Made by a program: the position numbers and the translations under genes. Of a stretch of 64,000 nucleotides of DNA, positions 37,201-49,353 are shown piece by piece. The DNA lies in contig JACBWW010000049.1 in assembly GCA_020086605.1 (NCBI GenBank), positions 3,163,098 to 3,227,097 on the forward strand, given 5' to 3'. How positions within the stretch are numbered: the first letter of the stretch is position 1; every line of letters begins with the position of its first letter. Under the pieces are notes generated by a model. The model made no database searches, was not told the origin of the DNA, and saw nothing but the letters and a program-made list of their open reading frames with translations. The stretch is from Lanius collurio. Its lineage: Eukaryota; Chordata; Aves; Passeriformes; Laniidae.

Positions 37201-40200
37201 TAAATAAGACTCCAAGAATCAGGGCTTTTAAAATAAAGTGTAGCATTGTTATTAGACTCATATTAAAATTGTGATAATAGCCAGTGTTACCTATTCTTTT
37301 CTCTTTCCTTTTTATTTTTTTTTAGGATGATTAATTTAACAGCTACTATCAAAATAGCCATAAACAATTTAATAAACCTAGTAAAACTTCAGATGCTTCT
37401 TTATTATGCATTCAAATAGGATTCTCAGCCTCTTGAGTCCTACTCTACACCCTTGAATGCTGCTAAGTAGTGCCATTAAAACAGCAATACTAGGAGACCA
37501 TTCTCATTTATGGTGATTGTAAAATCGGGGCAAGACACTGGTTCGGATTCTGTTTGAGAGGTATCTTTCCCCAATAAATGGTAAAGAAAATAAAGATTTA
37601 GACTATACTCTCTGTGGCTATCAAATAGTTCACTTTGACTTGTTGACGTGTGTTAATATTGTCTCTGACTTTTTTATGTTAAGCTTAAATGTGTGTTAGC
37701 AAATGGTACAAATGGATCTTCCTACCTAGAAGACAGTCAGAACTGTAGTGAAAAAATAGTTATGTCTTACTGAAATACCATTAATTTTCTACAGGTTGAT
37801 TTCTTTTAAGATTTAATGTGTTTCATTAGTTGAGGATGTCCAAGAGTTTCAAGGGACTTGAAAAAAATTCATACTTTGTCTAGATTTTGGAAAATCGGGC
37901 CTTAAAGCCATATTTCCATTGGTTGAAATATGTTATGCAGGTTCTTACTTATTTTGCCCTCATTTTTGTGGTACATATTTATAGGTAATAACTCAAGCTG
38001 GGTGAGAGCCCAGTGAAATGTGAACCTGTGGTTTTCTCTCTAGGTGGAAAAAAGGTGAAGCTGCGAGCTTTGGTTTCCTGGTTGTTTGAATATACAGATG
38101 CTCGTGTCTCATTCAGAGATACAGTAGGGCCATCTTTGTGACTGTGGAGAGAATTGCACAAGAAGTGTCTTGCAAACTAAATTTGCAAGGAGTCTTTTTG
38201 GGGGGCTGTGGGCAGAGAGGACTGGTGAAGCACACTGGGCAGGACACTGCACTGCTGCTGCCTCCAAGAAGTCAGCTGTGATTCCTTTCTGTCACCTCTA
38301 GTGTTGCCCTTCCATTTTTCAGGAGAGTCCTCTTCAGCAATGCAGCTGGAAAGCAGAGTTTGTGATCAGAGAGTACAGCAGAGCCATTGACTTTCTGAAT
38401 AAAAAAGTCAGGAGTTGCTGAGTTCTTTGTCTGATTGAGAAAGTAGATTTTCAGAGATGGCTGCAGAACAGCTTTTGTGCCTCTGATAGACCCCCTCCTT
38501 CTCATAAGAAATGTGTTGTTCTGCACAGTGACAAGCTGATTAAGAGCAATTTTTTAGAGAGAAAATAGACCTACATTAGATGGAGAAGAGAAAAATATTA
38601 GGCTCTTGCGTGAACATCCTTATACCAGTGGTTGTGCTCCAGTAATTAAATTCTGACAAACAGATGAACAAACAATCTCCAGGGGTAATGAGGCTCAGTC
38701 AATGAACCACAAGTGTTCACAAGTACTAACAATAAGAGAAAATACAATTGAAACCCGTGCATATGTGTTACTCAAAAAGCAAGTTAAGAACTAATTAAAG
38801 TGATTTCTGTTTTCCTCTCAATGCTTTGCATTTAGAAATAGAGTATATTCTCCACATTTCAACATTCTAGTATTCTTAGATATAAGCATGAGAGTAGGTT
38901 TTGAACTCATTTATTTTTAAAAAAGGAAATTTAATAAATTCAATGCCCCACTTGACCAAAAGTTATCACAAGCCTTATGCACTTCTTTAAAACAAATTTG
39001 AAAACCTGTAACCAGAGAATTGAAATCCTTCAAATTCAGTGTGCTCACCCTTTGCTTAGGGTGCATGAAATGCCAGCTCACAAAAATGTGGTTGTAGAAA
39101 TTGAATACAGTTCCTTCCAACATGCTTGGTGATAGCATATTTCACATGCTGAAATGTAAGTATCTATTTCTGCTCTTGGGGAAAAATGATAACATATGCC
39201 ATCACCTTAACTGTGCAATAAAGTAACTCAAATTGGACATGTCTGTAGAAAAGTGCTTTGTGTCATGTGATATAAATATCTACATTTTTTAATGTCCTTT
39301 TTCTTATCACCCGTGACAGAGGCCTGTCTCACCACTGTCAGTATTGATTTTTTCCCTTTGAAGTATTGTTTCTTAGTTATTCAAAATATTTTTTCCAGAA
39401 AAAAAAGATTGGCAAAACAACCATTTCATGTGACAAGTACAGATGGGGAGTTGACAATAAATACAAAATCAACTTTCCCTTTTGCTTCAGCTTCTGGTCT
39501 GAGAGAGTTAGTCCCATCAATGACAGTCACATTAGTTTTATTGATATTTTGTAATCTGTCTTTCCTTTCTCTCCCTGGTTCACTGCAATCTGCTCTTGGT
39601 TAGTGACCTGTCACACACTACGGGTATCTAATTGCTGCACGTATTACTTTTTTCATTTAACATTGTGCTTTTAAGGGATCACATGAAGCATCTTGATGAA
39701 CAGTGCCAATTGGTTCAATATAAATTATTTTCTCCCCTCTCTCCCTCAGTGGATCCCATATTTAAACTGTATTCATCAGAGTGCTCTTTAGCTGCTCTAA
39801 ATGCTGAAAAATCACTAACAGGTTGATGCTTTCAGCTGCTCCAGAGCAGTGGACATTGTGGAGAGATCTGGAAATGCATCCATACACACATGGAAGTCCT
39901 GGTGGTTTGGAGTGGCCCAACTGAGAGTGTGGTACCAGGTCCATGATGAACCTTTATCACCAACAAGGAAGCTGCTCCCTGGTTATGGAACCCATAGCTA
40001 TAATAGGAATATTTTATTTTTAAGTATTTCTCTTTATGGCAGTCAATGATAACAAGCTCCAAGGCCTTGAGCACAGTAAGGGAAAACCCTAATGACTCAA
40101 AAAACCAAGAGCTGACCTGAAGCTGATTTGCAAAATGTTGAGTGTGGTTCTAACATCCTACTCTGGGGTTTGGTTTCATACTTGTGCTCTCTCTGTAAAC

Positions 40201-40302
40201 AGGAAGAGTAACTTGAAAGCAAAGGGAGGCTGCAAGGAGGTTGGTCTGTGTGCACAGTGGCACGTAGGACTTGAGCTTAACTGGGGCAAAGAAAGGGTTT
40301 GG
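31263..40302. other. unique non-coding DNA with candidate regulatory blocks
   Basis: Nine kilobases without a supportable gene. The longest frame, 160 codons (plus, 35098-35580), has an overlapping 127-codon minus frame and no domain. An 11-bp word, GGGACATCTTT, is exactly doubled at 32212-32233. AT-rich blocks at about 33940-34170, 36296-36430, 36836-36970 and 37240-37420 contain clustered homeobox/POU/SOX-like words and little repeat content, and are treated as possible conserved elements. Confidence 0.5.
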
Positions 40303-40353
40303 TCTTTTTGTTTCCTTTTTTTCTTTTTTCTTTTTCTTTTTTTTTTTTTTTTC
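40303..40353. repeat. T-rich low-complexity tract
   Basis: A run of T broken by single C and G bases, about 50 bases long, ending in 14-16 consecutive T. It is directly followed by CATTTCAG, so it could also act as a polypyrimidine tract for a 3' splice site. Confidence 0.9.
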
Positions 40354-40360
40354 ATTTCAG

Positions 40361-40601
40361 TCTACATCTGTGTGCCAAAATGAAATGCCTGTCTTGTAAG
40401 GTGGAAGGCAAAAAAGTTTCTATCAGTTCTCTTCAAGGTCCAGCCCCACTGGACTTAACACCACAGGAGCTTTTGTGTAATTCCCTTGGTTGGGGTGGCA
40501 CTGCCTTTGGCAGAGACAACGGGCTCAGGGACAGTATGACCAAGGCACTGATGTTTCCTCTACTGGAATTTAAAGATGAACAACAGGATAGAAAAGCAAA
40601 T
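40361..40601 (+). other. weak candidate exon (coding or lncRNA)
   Basis: An acceptor-like context (long T tract then TTTCAG) precedes a 241-base stretch that stays open in one frame and ends at a donor-like AAT|GTAAGA. In that frame the first complete codon is at 40362 and 80 codons follow, beginning LHLCAKMKCLSCKVEGKK. No protein family is recognised. Such chance exons are common, so only transcript data could raise this call. Confidence 0.15.
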
Positions 40602-41329
40602 GTAAGAGTTTTCTTCTCAGATATGACTTTTTTTTATTTTTCTCCTTGTTAAGTATTTTTTATCTGGAAAGGGAGGAAAAGCAAGCAGACTAATTTTTAC
40701 CACTACTCCATTTTACATATTTAATTTTTACTATTTATTTTAATATTTGCTGATGAGATGGCCTGATATACTGATGTGGCCACTGATGATGTATTTTATA
40801 TCCAGAATACAGTGCTGTCCCTAATATGTGGTTTAAATCCTGTATCTCCATCACGGGATATGAGTACTGCAGAAGGACAGAGAAGCTGAATTGGTAAGGC
40901 ACAGAAATTTCAGAACTGCAGAAATCATTTAAGAATCTAGTGTTCATTGATCCAGTCACTTAGAATTTCATTTTACTGCGAGGCTTTCTGCAGCATGGAA
41001 TCTTGAAATAAAAGGATTTTTTATTTATAACTAGTAATAAAGGCCTAAAAATCTGGCAAATTTAATTCATGCATTTTAGTAAAAATATATTTTAAAGGAG
41101 TGAACTTGAGTGACTTGTAAACTTGGCAGTAGAAATCTTTGGAATAAACTGAAGTAAGTATAGCTAGATGAAGGTCATGTTTTGGCCATATAGAAATTGG
41201 CCTTTAATTAATATTAGTTGCTGTTGTGATGGTGTTCATACAAAAACCTCAAACCTTTCATTAAATTTTAAGTAAGCCTCAGAAATTCCCTTGTGCTGTT
41301 CTGTAGTCATTTTTCATATTCTTCTGTTG
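40602..41329. other. unique non-coding DNA
   Basis: AT-rich, with no recognised gene, exon or repeat. Confidence 0.55.
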
Positions 41330-41380
41330 TGGCACAGAGAAGCGAAGTAATTTTCCTTCTACAAGAGCCAGAAATAGAAC
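41330..41380 (-). repeat. possible MIR/CORE-SINE fragment
   Basis: GTGGCACAGAGAAGCGAAGT, then AATTTTCC, then AGAGCCAGAAATAGAAC follows the reverse-strand MIR order (GGCACAGAGAGGTTAAGTAACTTGCC ... AGAGCTGGAATTGAAC). It has many substitutions. Confidence 0.5.
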
Positions 41381-42521
41381 AAAAATTCCCCCAACCAGCA
41401 ACCACTTTATTGCCTCTCTTTGTGTTCATCAGTTAAAACAGGATCACTTTATTTGTATATTTATGTTTTAAGTTTCTTCTGAACTGTTTGCAGTCTAGGG
41501 ATGGGTTGTTTTATCTGGTGCATGAGTATGGGTATTTCATGGTCTGTGGAGTTCTCCTTACCCTTTCATTTATTTATATTTCCTTTTGACTGTGCACCTT
41601 TTCTGCCATTCCTTCACCCAAAAGATGTTTCTAACCATAAACAAGGTCAATGTCTTTTGTCCTCCTGCCCTATGTACAAGGATGCTATGCAATTAGTATT
41701 TTAATTTTGCAGAATTAATTTAAAAAAAATAAGTATTTTCATTCCTTCTCCCCGCTATGAAGGAAATCCTCTCCTTATACCTTTTTATCTTCCATTGGAA
41801 AAAGCTGCCCGGACATCTTACTTTCTGAAGTGTGTGTGCTAATGCTAAAGACACAGCTTTGGACAGATAAAGGAAAATACTGAGTGTAAGTGGGAGGTTA
41901 TTTGTGTGCACACAGGCGGCTCCATCCTGCTCGTCTCTGCACGCTGGCCCGGGGCACTTCTCCCCTCCCATCCTCCCACCGCATTCTTCCCTTGAAGAGC
42001 TCTCTGCAGCTGAGAAATTAAGCCTCTTCACAGACCCATCTCCAATCAGTCCCGTTATCATTAAACCATTGCTGTGGGATCCCTAAATGAACTAACTTGT
42101 GTATAGTGTGCAGTTTTCCCTGCTTCTTGCTGCAGCAGTCCCTGTTTGGGTGGATTCTTTGTCGTGGGGGCATAGCCAAGAAAGGAAAACTTCCCTCCCA
42201 CAGCACAAGAACAAAGTGCTGTTTCCACTCTGCCTGAAATTATTTTTCTTGAGATGGTCCTACAGGGACTGAAGCCATTTTGCTGTTACCCCTTAGTGCT
42301 ACTTTATGTGGGATTTATAATGAAATTGCTTTGACAATTTGGATAATGATGGAACAATGCAATAATTGATGAAACATTTTAGGGTAGAATGATTTCCTTT
42401 GGGAGACATCAACTTCTGCATTAAAATTGTAGTCCTAGCATAATACACTGAACCTTTAAATAATAGTGATTAAAAAAAAATATAAAATAGTCTTTGACTG
42501 CATTGCTTAGGGTCTCTCACT
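41381..42521. other. unique non-coding DNA
   Basis: Holds a GC-richer patch at about 41915-42060, open on both strands (113 codons minus, 60 codons plus), without recognised protein similarity. Confidence 0.5.
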
Positions 42522-42581
42522 GATTTTAGTTTCTGGTAGTTCTTAAAGTAAGATTTTAGTTTCTGGTAGTTCTTAAAGTAA
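42522..42581. repeat. perfect 30-bp tandem duplication
   Basis: Two identical head-to-tail copies of a 30-bp unit beginning GATTTTAGTTTCTGG and ending TTCTTAAAGTAA, at 42522-42551 and 42552-42581. They are followed by the first five bases of a third. Identity suggests a recent event. Confidence 0.97.
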
Positions 42582-43046
42582 GATTTACTGCTCTGTGGAG
42601 CAGTAAAACCCACATAGCTCTGATAATTAAATAATCAAGGAATTGCCCTGTTTGTAATAGTTCCAAGATAGACAGGAGTAATAGCTTGCTGTAATTTTCA
42701 CTTAGTTGAGTAAAGGAGCTAGTGAGGAGTGTTATGTTACAGTAACAGACAAGGAGAGAGTTTTATTGTGGTTTTTAATAATTTCCCTCAATCTTTTAGT
42801 TTAAAACTTATTCCCTAAGACACTAATATATCTTACAATGTCTTTATATTTTATATTGTCCATCTAATGCTTTTTTATATAAAGATTTCGGGGCATTTAA
42901 CTTCAGTTACTTTATTAATGAGTAATCTCACAGAACATTTAATGTAGATCAGAGAATTACATTTACTACTTCTGGAATATGGTTTCATTGATTTGTAAAT
43001 CCAAAATAATTAACCAAAGCAAGCTGTACTTCATATTTGCAATTTG
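42582..43046. other. unique non-coding DNA
   Basis: AT-rich with no gene or repeat recognised. Confidence 0.5.
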
Positions 43047-43100
43047 CAAACAGGAAAAGTGAAATTCAGAGACCACAAAGCAAGCCAGAGACCTGATCCA
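43047..43100 (-). repeat. possible MIR/CORE-SINE fragment
   Basis: GCAAACAGGAAAAGTGAAAT, CAGAGACCACAAAGCAAGCC and AGAGACCTGATCC resemble reverse-strand MIR (GGGGAAACTGAGGC-CAGAG ... CACACAGCAAGTCAGTGGCAGAGC). It is diverged and short. Confidence 0.4.
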
Positions 43101-44835
43101 TACACAGTACCTACATTAACCCCTCTCCTAGTACTCAGGATTGTTTAGCAGAACAGTCAATCTCTTCAGAGTAGGACTGTTTGCATGGCTGGATTTTTGT
43201 CATGCTAATTTCCAGCATTTAAATGCTTTAAGGTAAAGCAGTCAGATCAATTGCTAAGAAAAACTCTTCAGAGAAAAATTCTTACAGCTGAGCCGTGAAT
43301 TCCTGGAAAGGGAAGCTGAATCCTTGAAAGCACACCTCTACAGCCACAGAGAGCTCCTGGGGCACTGCACAGGGTACATTTATCTACTAATCAGAGTAGT
43401 TTTGCCACAAATGCTTTAAGAAACCTGAACTTCATCTGTATCTCTGGCAATTGTAAAAGAGATGTTGAGTTAAAACATGACATTACGCCAAACAGATATG
43501 TTAAAAATTGTGCTTAAAGGTTAATATAATAAAAGTGTAGTTCATGTGAGAGTGATAGAAATATTGATCATAAAAATAAGTAGTGGTCCAGAAATTCAGC
43601 TGAGAAGCGGGGGAGAAAGGGGGGGAAACGAGTTGATATATTAAGAATTTGAGTTGTGACACCAAGATCAATGGCTGTATTTTCACCCAGTGAAGCATGA
43701 GAACTTCAGATAAGGGCAGTTAGTCAGTGAAATACTGACTGACATACCCTTTTACTGTTGGCATTTGGTCTCCAATATTGATCTTGGCTGTCACTGCCAA
43801 CAAAGTATACTGAGGCTGTATTTAAGTTCAGATAATGTTGTGTTCAGTGTTTTATGAATGATTTCTAAAAGCAAGGTGTCTAAGGAGTTAATTCGAGCAC
43901 CCGCCCTCTTTTATTTGTTTTTTCACAATGCTACAAGACACTATAAACTTTTGCCAATCAGTCAGGAGACATATAAAATGCTGTAATACACACAGATTCT
44001 TTAAATCCAGAGATTTCTCTGCCGAGAAACAGTATTCTGTAAACAACAATTATATTGTTCTTTTACTGCCAGTGCTGGGAACACCATTCCTGAGTGTGCA
44101 GAAGATAGCAACTAAAGTGATTAAAGAACAAATCTTTAGGAGGAAAATCATTACTTCTTGTGTCAGTTTGGGGGAGCTGGAAGAGTTAAATTCAGGATTT
44201 TTGAAAATAATAGTGGTATTACAGCAAAACACGTTTACTGAGAGACATGAATCAAAAGTTTTGACATTTTATTTTCCTTTACCTTTTTCTGCTGGCTCCA
44301 GCTGAAAATCATCTGTGAAAAAGATCTTTGGTTCTGGTCTTTTAAAATTGACAATTTGAGCTTGAGTCAGAAAGGCTGAGAGAATTCTGTGCTTGCTTCC
44401 AATGTGGCTCAAGCGAAGCTGAGCCACCTTTACTGGACCAGGGGTCGAGTTCTTCCACTGCAGTCAGACACTTTTGCGTGTTATGAGTTACTGCTTCAAA
44501 GAGACAGAAGGGTTTATCTAGCAAAGAGAAGCACAACCCAAACCAAACCATTTTTCAGCCTTTCTCAGGGCATCATCCACAGATTTGTAACTTCTGGTTC
44601 ATTTTTCTTATGTTTGGTCATACTTGCAGGATTCCTTTTAGTTATCATAGGGAGCAGACACAGGATGGTTTTTATTGTAGCCTGGCAAACCTTGAACTTC
44701 AAGAGAAGGAAAGTCAAGGAAAGAAAGTAGAGCCCAAGCAATGGATTCCCTGACTGCTGAGAGGGTCTGGTGTGCCTGTTCTAAGCCAGGCTGGAGGGGA
44801 GGAGGTGGCTCTGCCTATGCTGTGACTGCATTTTT
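43101..44835. other. unique non-coding DNA
   Basis: A 125-codon plus frame (43928-44305) and a 113-codon plus frame (44389-44730) lack known domains. The second ends in a hydrophobic stretch followed by a basic tail, probably fortuitous. Confidence 0.5.
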
Positions 44836-44900
44836 GTGGAGAAACAGTTAGTTAGGTAAAGTTATGTCATTTACCCAAGACAGCTTATGTCAGTCTTGGC
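44836..44900 (-). repeat. possible MIR/CORE-SINE fragment
   Basis: GTGGAGAAACAGTTAGTTAG, then AAGTTATGTCATTTACCCAA, then GACAGCTTATGTCAGT follows reverse-strand MIR (GGGAAACTGAGG ... TTAAGTGACTTGCCCAAGGTCACATAGCAAGTC). It is moderately diverged. Confidence 0.52.
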
Positions 44901-46516
44901 CTTTGACCTCTTATTCAAGTTCATTTGCTTTCTTATAGCCAAATAACTCTGGGATAATCCTAGCCAGCAAAAGAAACATCACAAGAACAAGTAATGAACT
45001 TAGAGGCTGGAGACATGGGAGCAATGTCAGGAGCAAACTGGAAAATTACATCAAGTTTTAAGAATTAGAGCTTATCACAACAGTAGTTTAAGAACATAAC
45101 AGTTAAGACAGTGTATTTGCATGCAAAGTTCTGTAGCAGAAGTGAATAATACTGGAAATAGCTTAATCCAACAATGCTGCATCCCAATTCTATTAATGAA
45201 GCTGTGGTTAAACCACTGGGAGCTGCCTGCCAGCCAATGTCACTTGTTTCTCTGTATCAAATTAGAAAGAACCTTGTATTTGAAAATACAAATTCAATAT
45301 AGTTTTTACCTCTTTGCTTCAGATTTTGTTTTATACACCCCATAAAACTGTGTGCTGAATAGCAGATAGGGCCATCACTGGTGGGGTATCTTATGCTGAG
45401 GTTGTCTGTCCACTGCACAGGATGCAAACACTGCCTGTGGTTTGGGTTACGACTGGATGTTTCTCTGATGGGATATTTGAAGTTATGACAGTCCTTCATC
45501 TTCTTTCAAACCCAAGGTTATACTGTACAGAGCAAGTCTAGAGATGCTGAAAGTTCTAAAAGCATAGGTAATGAGCCTTTTAATTAAGCAGAGTGAGGAA
45601 CCACAGCTGAGGTACAGATGAACAGTATTACTGGACAGATCCTTCTCAGACTGGATTGTAGTGGTGCTTCATCTTACTGTGGATTTTCCTTGAGTTCCTG
45701 AGGGTTCTGTGACCACCTTTTAGCTTAAATATGGTGAATGAATATTGTCATGAAGGTATACAGGATTATGTAGAGAAGCAGCAATTCTAGACATGGGATG
45801 AAGCCAGCTGATGTTATTTTTGCATTCTTACCTCGGGGAAGAGAATAAGAAGGTTAAAATTGGAAATTACGATGCTTTACTCATTAAGGCTTTTACAGTT
45901 GAAAATGAATCTGGGTTCAGAAGGGATGCCTTCTGGACCATCAGAAGCAGTTCTTAGCACTTTGAGATTTCACCTTTTTCCGGAAATGGGGAAATAATTT
46001 ATGCAAATTATTAGTTGCTTCCTAGAAGACAAGGTATTTTTCTGCAATAAGCTTGGAAAATGTGACTTTTTCAAACTTTTTGTTTCAGTCAATCAGCTTT
46101 GATTTTTAAATCATGAAATTGCTTAGATGTGGGTGAGCAAATCTAAACACCTGTGAAATACATCTGCTGATGGAGCCAGCGACACATAGTGAGTTCAGCA
46201 CTGAGCTAATCCTGCTCTGTTGTGAGCTCAAGTCAATCAGAATCTGATGGTTGTCTGTTTAAAGCAAGCCTTCCCAAAAATCTGAATTTTATGTTCAAAA
46301 AAAACATGTTTTCCATTTCTCGCTATGAGTTTTGAGGGCTGAGTTCTTTCAGGCAACAGCTTTCTGGGTTCCTGGAAAACTGACAAGAAACCCTCTGGGT
46401 TCTCAGTGCCCTTCTATCCTGTCTGCAGCCTGCTCTTATCAGCGGTCCCCTGCTGTCCCTCTGGTCCCTTACTGTGACTGGTTTTGCGACCATGGCTAGA
46501 AGCATCTCTGCTGAGC
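44901..46516. other. unique non-coding DNA with a possible conserved block
   Basis: No gene. The block at about 45990-46150 has an octamer word ATGCAAAT at 46001-46008 beside TTATTAG and a TCF/LEF-like CAGCTTTGATTT, and is noted as a possible regulatory element. Confidence 0.5.
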
Positions 46517-46566
46517 GTGCCCTTCCCCCAGGGAGCCAGCAGAGTGCCCTTCCCCCAGGGAGCCAG
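46517..46566. repeat. tandem duplication, 27-bp unit
   Basis: GTGCCCTTCCCCCAGGGAGC followed by CAGCAGA at 46517-46543 is repeated without mismatch for its first 23 bases at 46544-46566. It makes a short in-frame amino-acid repeat (VPFPQGAS then VPFPQGAR) in an otherwise featureless frame. Confidence 0.95.
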
Positions 46567-48324
46567 GTCTCCCTGTTTACAGGAGCAGCCTCAGGGCACA
46601 CCTGTAGCCTGTTTTAGACATTGCCACTCTCATGGGCTAGGAATTGGCCTCCTTGGTTCCCTGAACGTGTCAGGGGCTTCTGTTCCAGCCCCACCCAGTG
46701 CAAAACCCAGGTTCTCTGTAGCCAATGGCCACCTTTGGACTTGACTCCTTTCTCTTTCTTCTTGGGTGACATTTGGGGGGTTTGGGACAGTCTGCAAAGC
46801 TCACAAATCATTGGAACCCCATTACCACAGATCAAAAAGCTTTTCTCAGGAATCAATTTCTGTTTTCAGAGACAAAAAAGGGGAACAAGGGGAATATATG
46901 GGGCTTTGGTGTATTTGTTAGTTTTTGCAGTTAAGGGCCCTCTGCAAATGTTCTCTTCAACACTTTTCAAGGATTTGGTACAGCAAGTGTGCCTTGGATT
47001 TTGTTTCATTTTCCCTCAATCCATCTTTGTCATAATTTAGAATAGAACAAAGGTGGTCAGGGTTAATGTCTGGTTTTAATGAAATCAGACATTAAAAAAG
47101 AAAAAAGGTACAGCACACTTCAGGAGCATTTTACGATGGTATGATCAAACAACCTAATAAACTACTACTGACTTTAACATGATGACAAGTTAAGAGCATT
47201 AATGATCTGTATCAGCATCTTCTTCTGCCTACAGAAAAAAGGCAGAAGCAAATATTAAGATAGCTTGTCACAGGCTGACTTCTTTTCTGATTTTGTTTTG
47301 TTTTGATATTCTATGAATCCTGTCCACTATTTCTGTTCACTGTAGCACCATCATCTTACCAGCTCCACTTAAACTGCATTAAATACTTCACTGAAAAGAG
47401 CAATGCTATTCAGGGTTGGGAGTGATTTGTGGGTTGTTTGCAGTATCTTATTGAGATCAAGCTTGTACTGTAACCCTGTCCAATGACCTTTTATTTCATA
47501 ATTTAGAACGTGGTTTCTTACGTAAATATATATGCACATACCTACATTTGTAACATATATGTGTTTGTGTACATATATACACATTTATGCATGTCCATAA
47601 ACATAAAACAGCACAGAGTGCTCCATGTCTGCCTTTCTAAGTGGCATCTGAGGATATATCACTGAGTTCATAACCCATCATTTCTATTCTCCTAGGCACT
47701 GTAAAATTCATTAAGCTAAGTAAAATGGCAAATTACTCGAGTATATAGAAGCGTGCTTGTTTGATTTTTGGGCTCTTGTCCACGTTGCTCACCAAGCAAC
47801 ACTGCCTCATATAAGAAGGATCGTGATTTCTAAAGACTCTAATACAGCAAGACATATTATGTCTGTGTATTAGAGTGTAGCAAAAAGCCTTTGTTCATTC
47901 TGACTGCAGTAGAGCTGACTTAATGCCCTGTTCTGCAGCTGTTCTCTAAGTACTACTCACTCCAGTATTTCTTCTACAAGAACCACTTTTGTCCATGGGT
48001 TTGTTCAGGAGTGTTTACAGCAATGTCCTTTGAGGTTTTTCTAGCCTGTGACCAGTCTAATGAAACAACTGGATAGTTGCTAGTGTAGAAAGCCAAGGAG
48101 TATTTTCTGGCAGCAGTTTTACGTTGGGGTTTGATAGGCTGGAGTATCTGTACAAATCAGCCCTCAAGGTGTTCAGAGCACAGAAGTGTTCATGAGTTTA
48201 CTCCTTGCATCTCGAGCTCCTAAAGAGATGCAACTAAAGAGATGTCAAATCATTTCTTTAAGGGTTTGGGGAATGAGACTCAAAGGGCTCAGCTTCAAAA
48301 GAGCCTGTCATCTGTAGGTTTGCA
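46567..48324. other. unique non-coding DNA
   Basis: A 139-codon plus frame (46621-47040) has no recognised domain. A TATATA/ACATAT-rich patch lies at about 47520-47585. Confidence 0.5.
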
Positions 48325-48400
48325 TTTAGACACCTAAGTGAATAACCTAGTGTTGCGGGCCATTTGACATCCAGCAGACTCCATTGATTTTGTTAGGATT
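48325..48400. repeat. possible ancient amniote repeat scrap
   Basis: TTAGACACCTAAGTGAATAA is followed by CCAGCAGACTCCATTGATTT. The combination of CACCTAAGTG and a CCATTGA(C/T)TT word is characteristic of old bird/reptile dispersed repeats. The family is not assigned. Confidence 0.4.
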
Positions 48401-49244
48401 GTTTATGTTGAACAGTTCTGATACCTGACTGCACCTTCCAGGTAACTTGGAGCTGACCATGTTGGCTCTAGTTTGGGATGGGTGTGCTTAACTCCACTGA
48501 AACCCCATTCCAGCATCTCTTATTTTGCCAATGCAGCTTGTTGGTACACGTCAGTGCTCCTGGCAGGCTCCTAAGCTTTGCATGTCATCCTGCTCACCAT
48601 CAGTCCACTCTGCAGGTACTCCTTGCTCAGTAGCTGATAGCAGAGGCTAAAAGTGAAAAAATATGCTTAGACCTTCTCCTCCTCCCTCCCCATACGCTAA
48701 GCAAGGGTAAGGATAAGCAGCTGCCAAGGAGTCCATCATTTGTCCTGGTTTGAAACCTATAAATAGCCAGATCATTAAAGGTGTCACTTACAAAACGCCT
48801 TTGTCACAGAAGCTATTTATGGTGTGGACTTTGGCTCTGCAGTTTTCTAGGACTTCCAGAAGCAATGTTAATCTACCTGAGCAATGAGGCCAGCAGAGAT
48901 GGAAGCGACTTCCTCTTCCCCTTTGCATTATAATAAATTCATTTTGGTGTAAAGGAGAGCAAAATCTGGCCTCGTATTTTACAACCAAGTAAGAAACAAA
49001 ACTATACAATGACCAGCAAAATTTTCATAAAAGTGTTTTAGATAGGGAATAATACTCCCATAATCTTTACTGCTCTTCAAGGGAAAGGAAGGAAATGCTC
49101 TTTTTATTTTAAAGATTTCACTAGGTTGCTGCTTACTATCTGGGGAACCAAGAATGTCCACAGCCTAATATCGAATATTTGTGCTTTAAATGAGTTGCAA
49201 TGAAAAGAAAGGACAGAGTGTTTGGTGGTTACGGGGCTATTAAG
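48401..49244. other. unique non-coding DNA
   Basis: No gene or recognised repeat. Open frames are 73 codons or shorter. Confidence 0.55.
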
Positions 49245-49348
49245 AGACTCAGCAGACCCAGATTAATTTCAGTCCTTTGCCTCAGACGTTATTACCTTGG
49301 CCAGGTTACTCAGTTTGCAAAGAGAGAATTATGCATGGCTATCTGTAA
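49245..49348 (+). repeat. MIR/CORE-SINE-like remnant next to a CR1
   Basis: GACTCAGCAGACCCAGATTA, CTTTGCCTCAGACGTTATTA, CCTTGGCCAGGTTACTCAGT and GGCTATCTGTAA follow the MIR order (GACCCAGGTTCAATTCC ... GACCTTGGGCAAGTCACT ... CATCTGTAAAA). The CR1 3' end begins a few bases later, so the CR1 may have inserted into or beside this older SINE. Confidence 0.5.
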
Positions 49349-49353
49349 GGGTG

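Noticed and set aside
44389..44730. 113-codon frame ending in a membrane-like segment and basic tail
   Set aside because: One hydrophobic stretch alone is not evidence, and nothing else resembles a protein family.
48741..48775. TGTCCTGGTTTGAAACC, similar to the start of some passerine LTRs
   Set aside because: No matching LTR body, polyadenylation signal or paired LTR was found. The similarity covers about a dozen bases.
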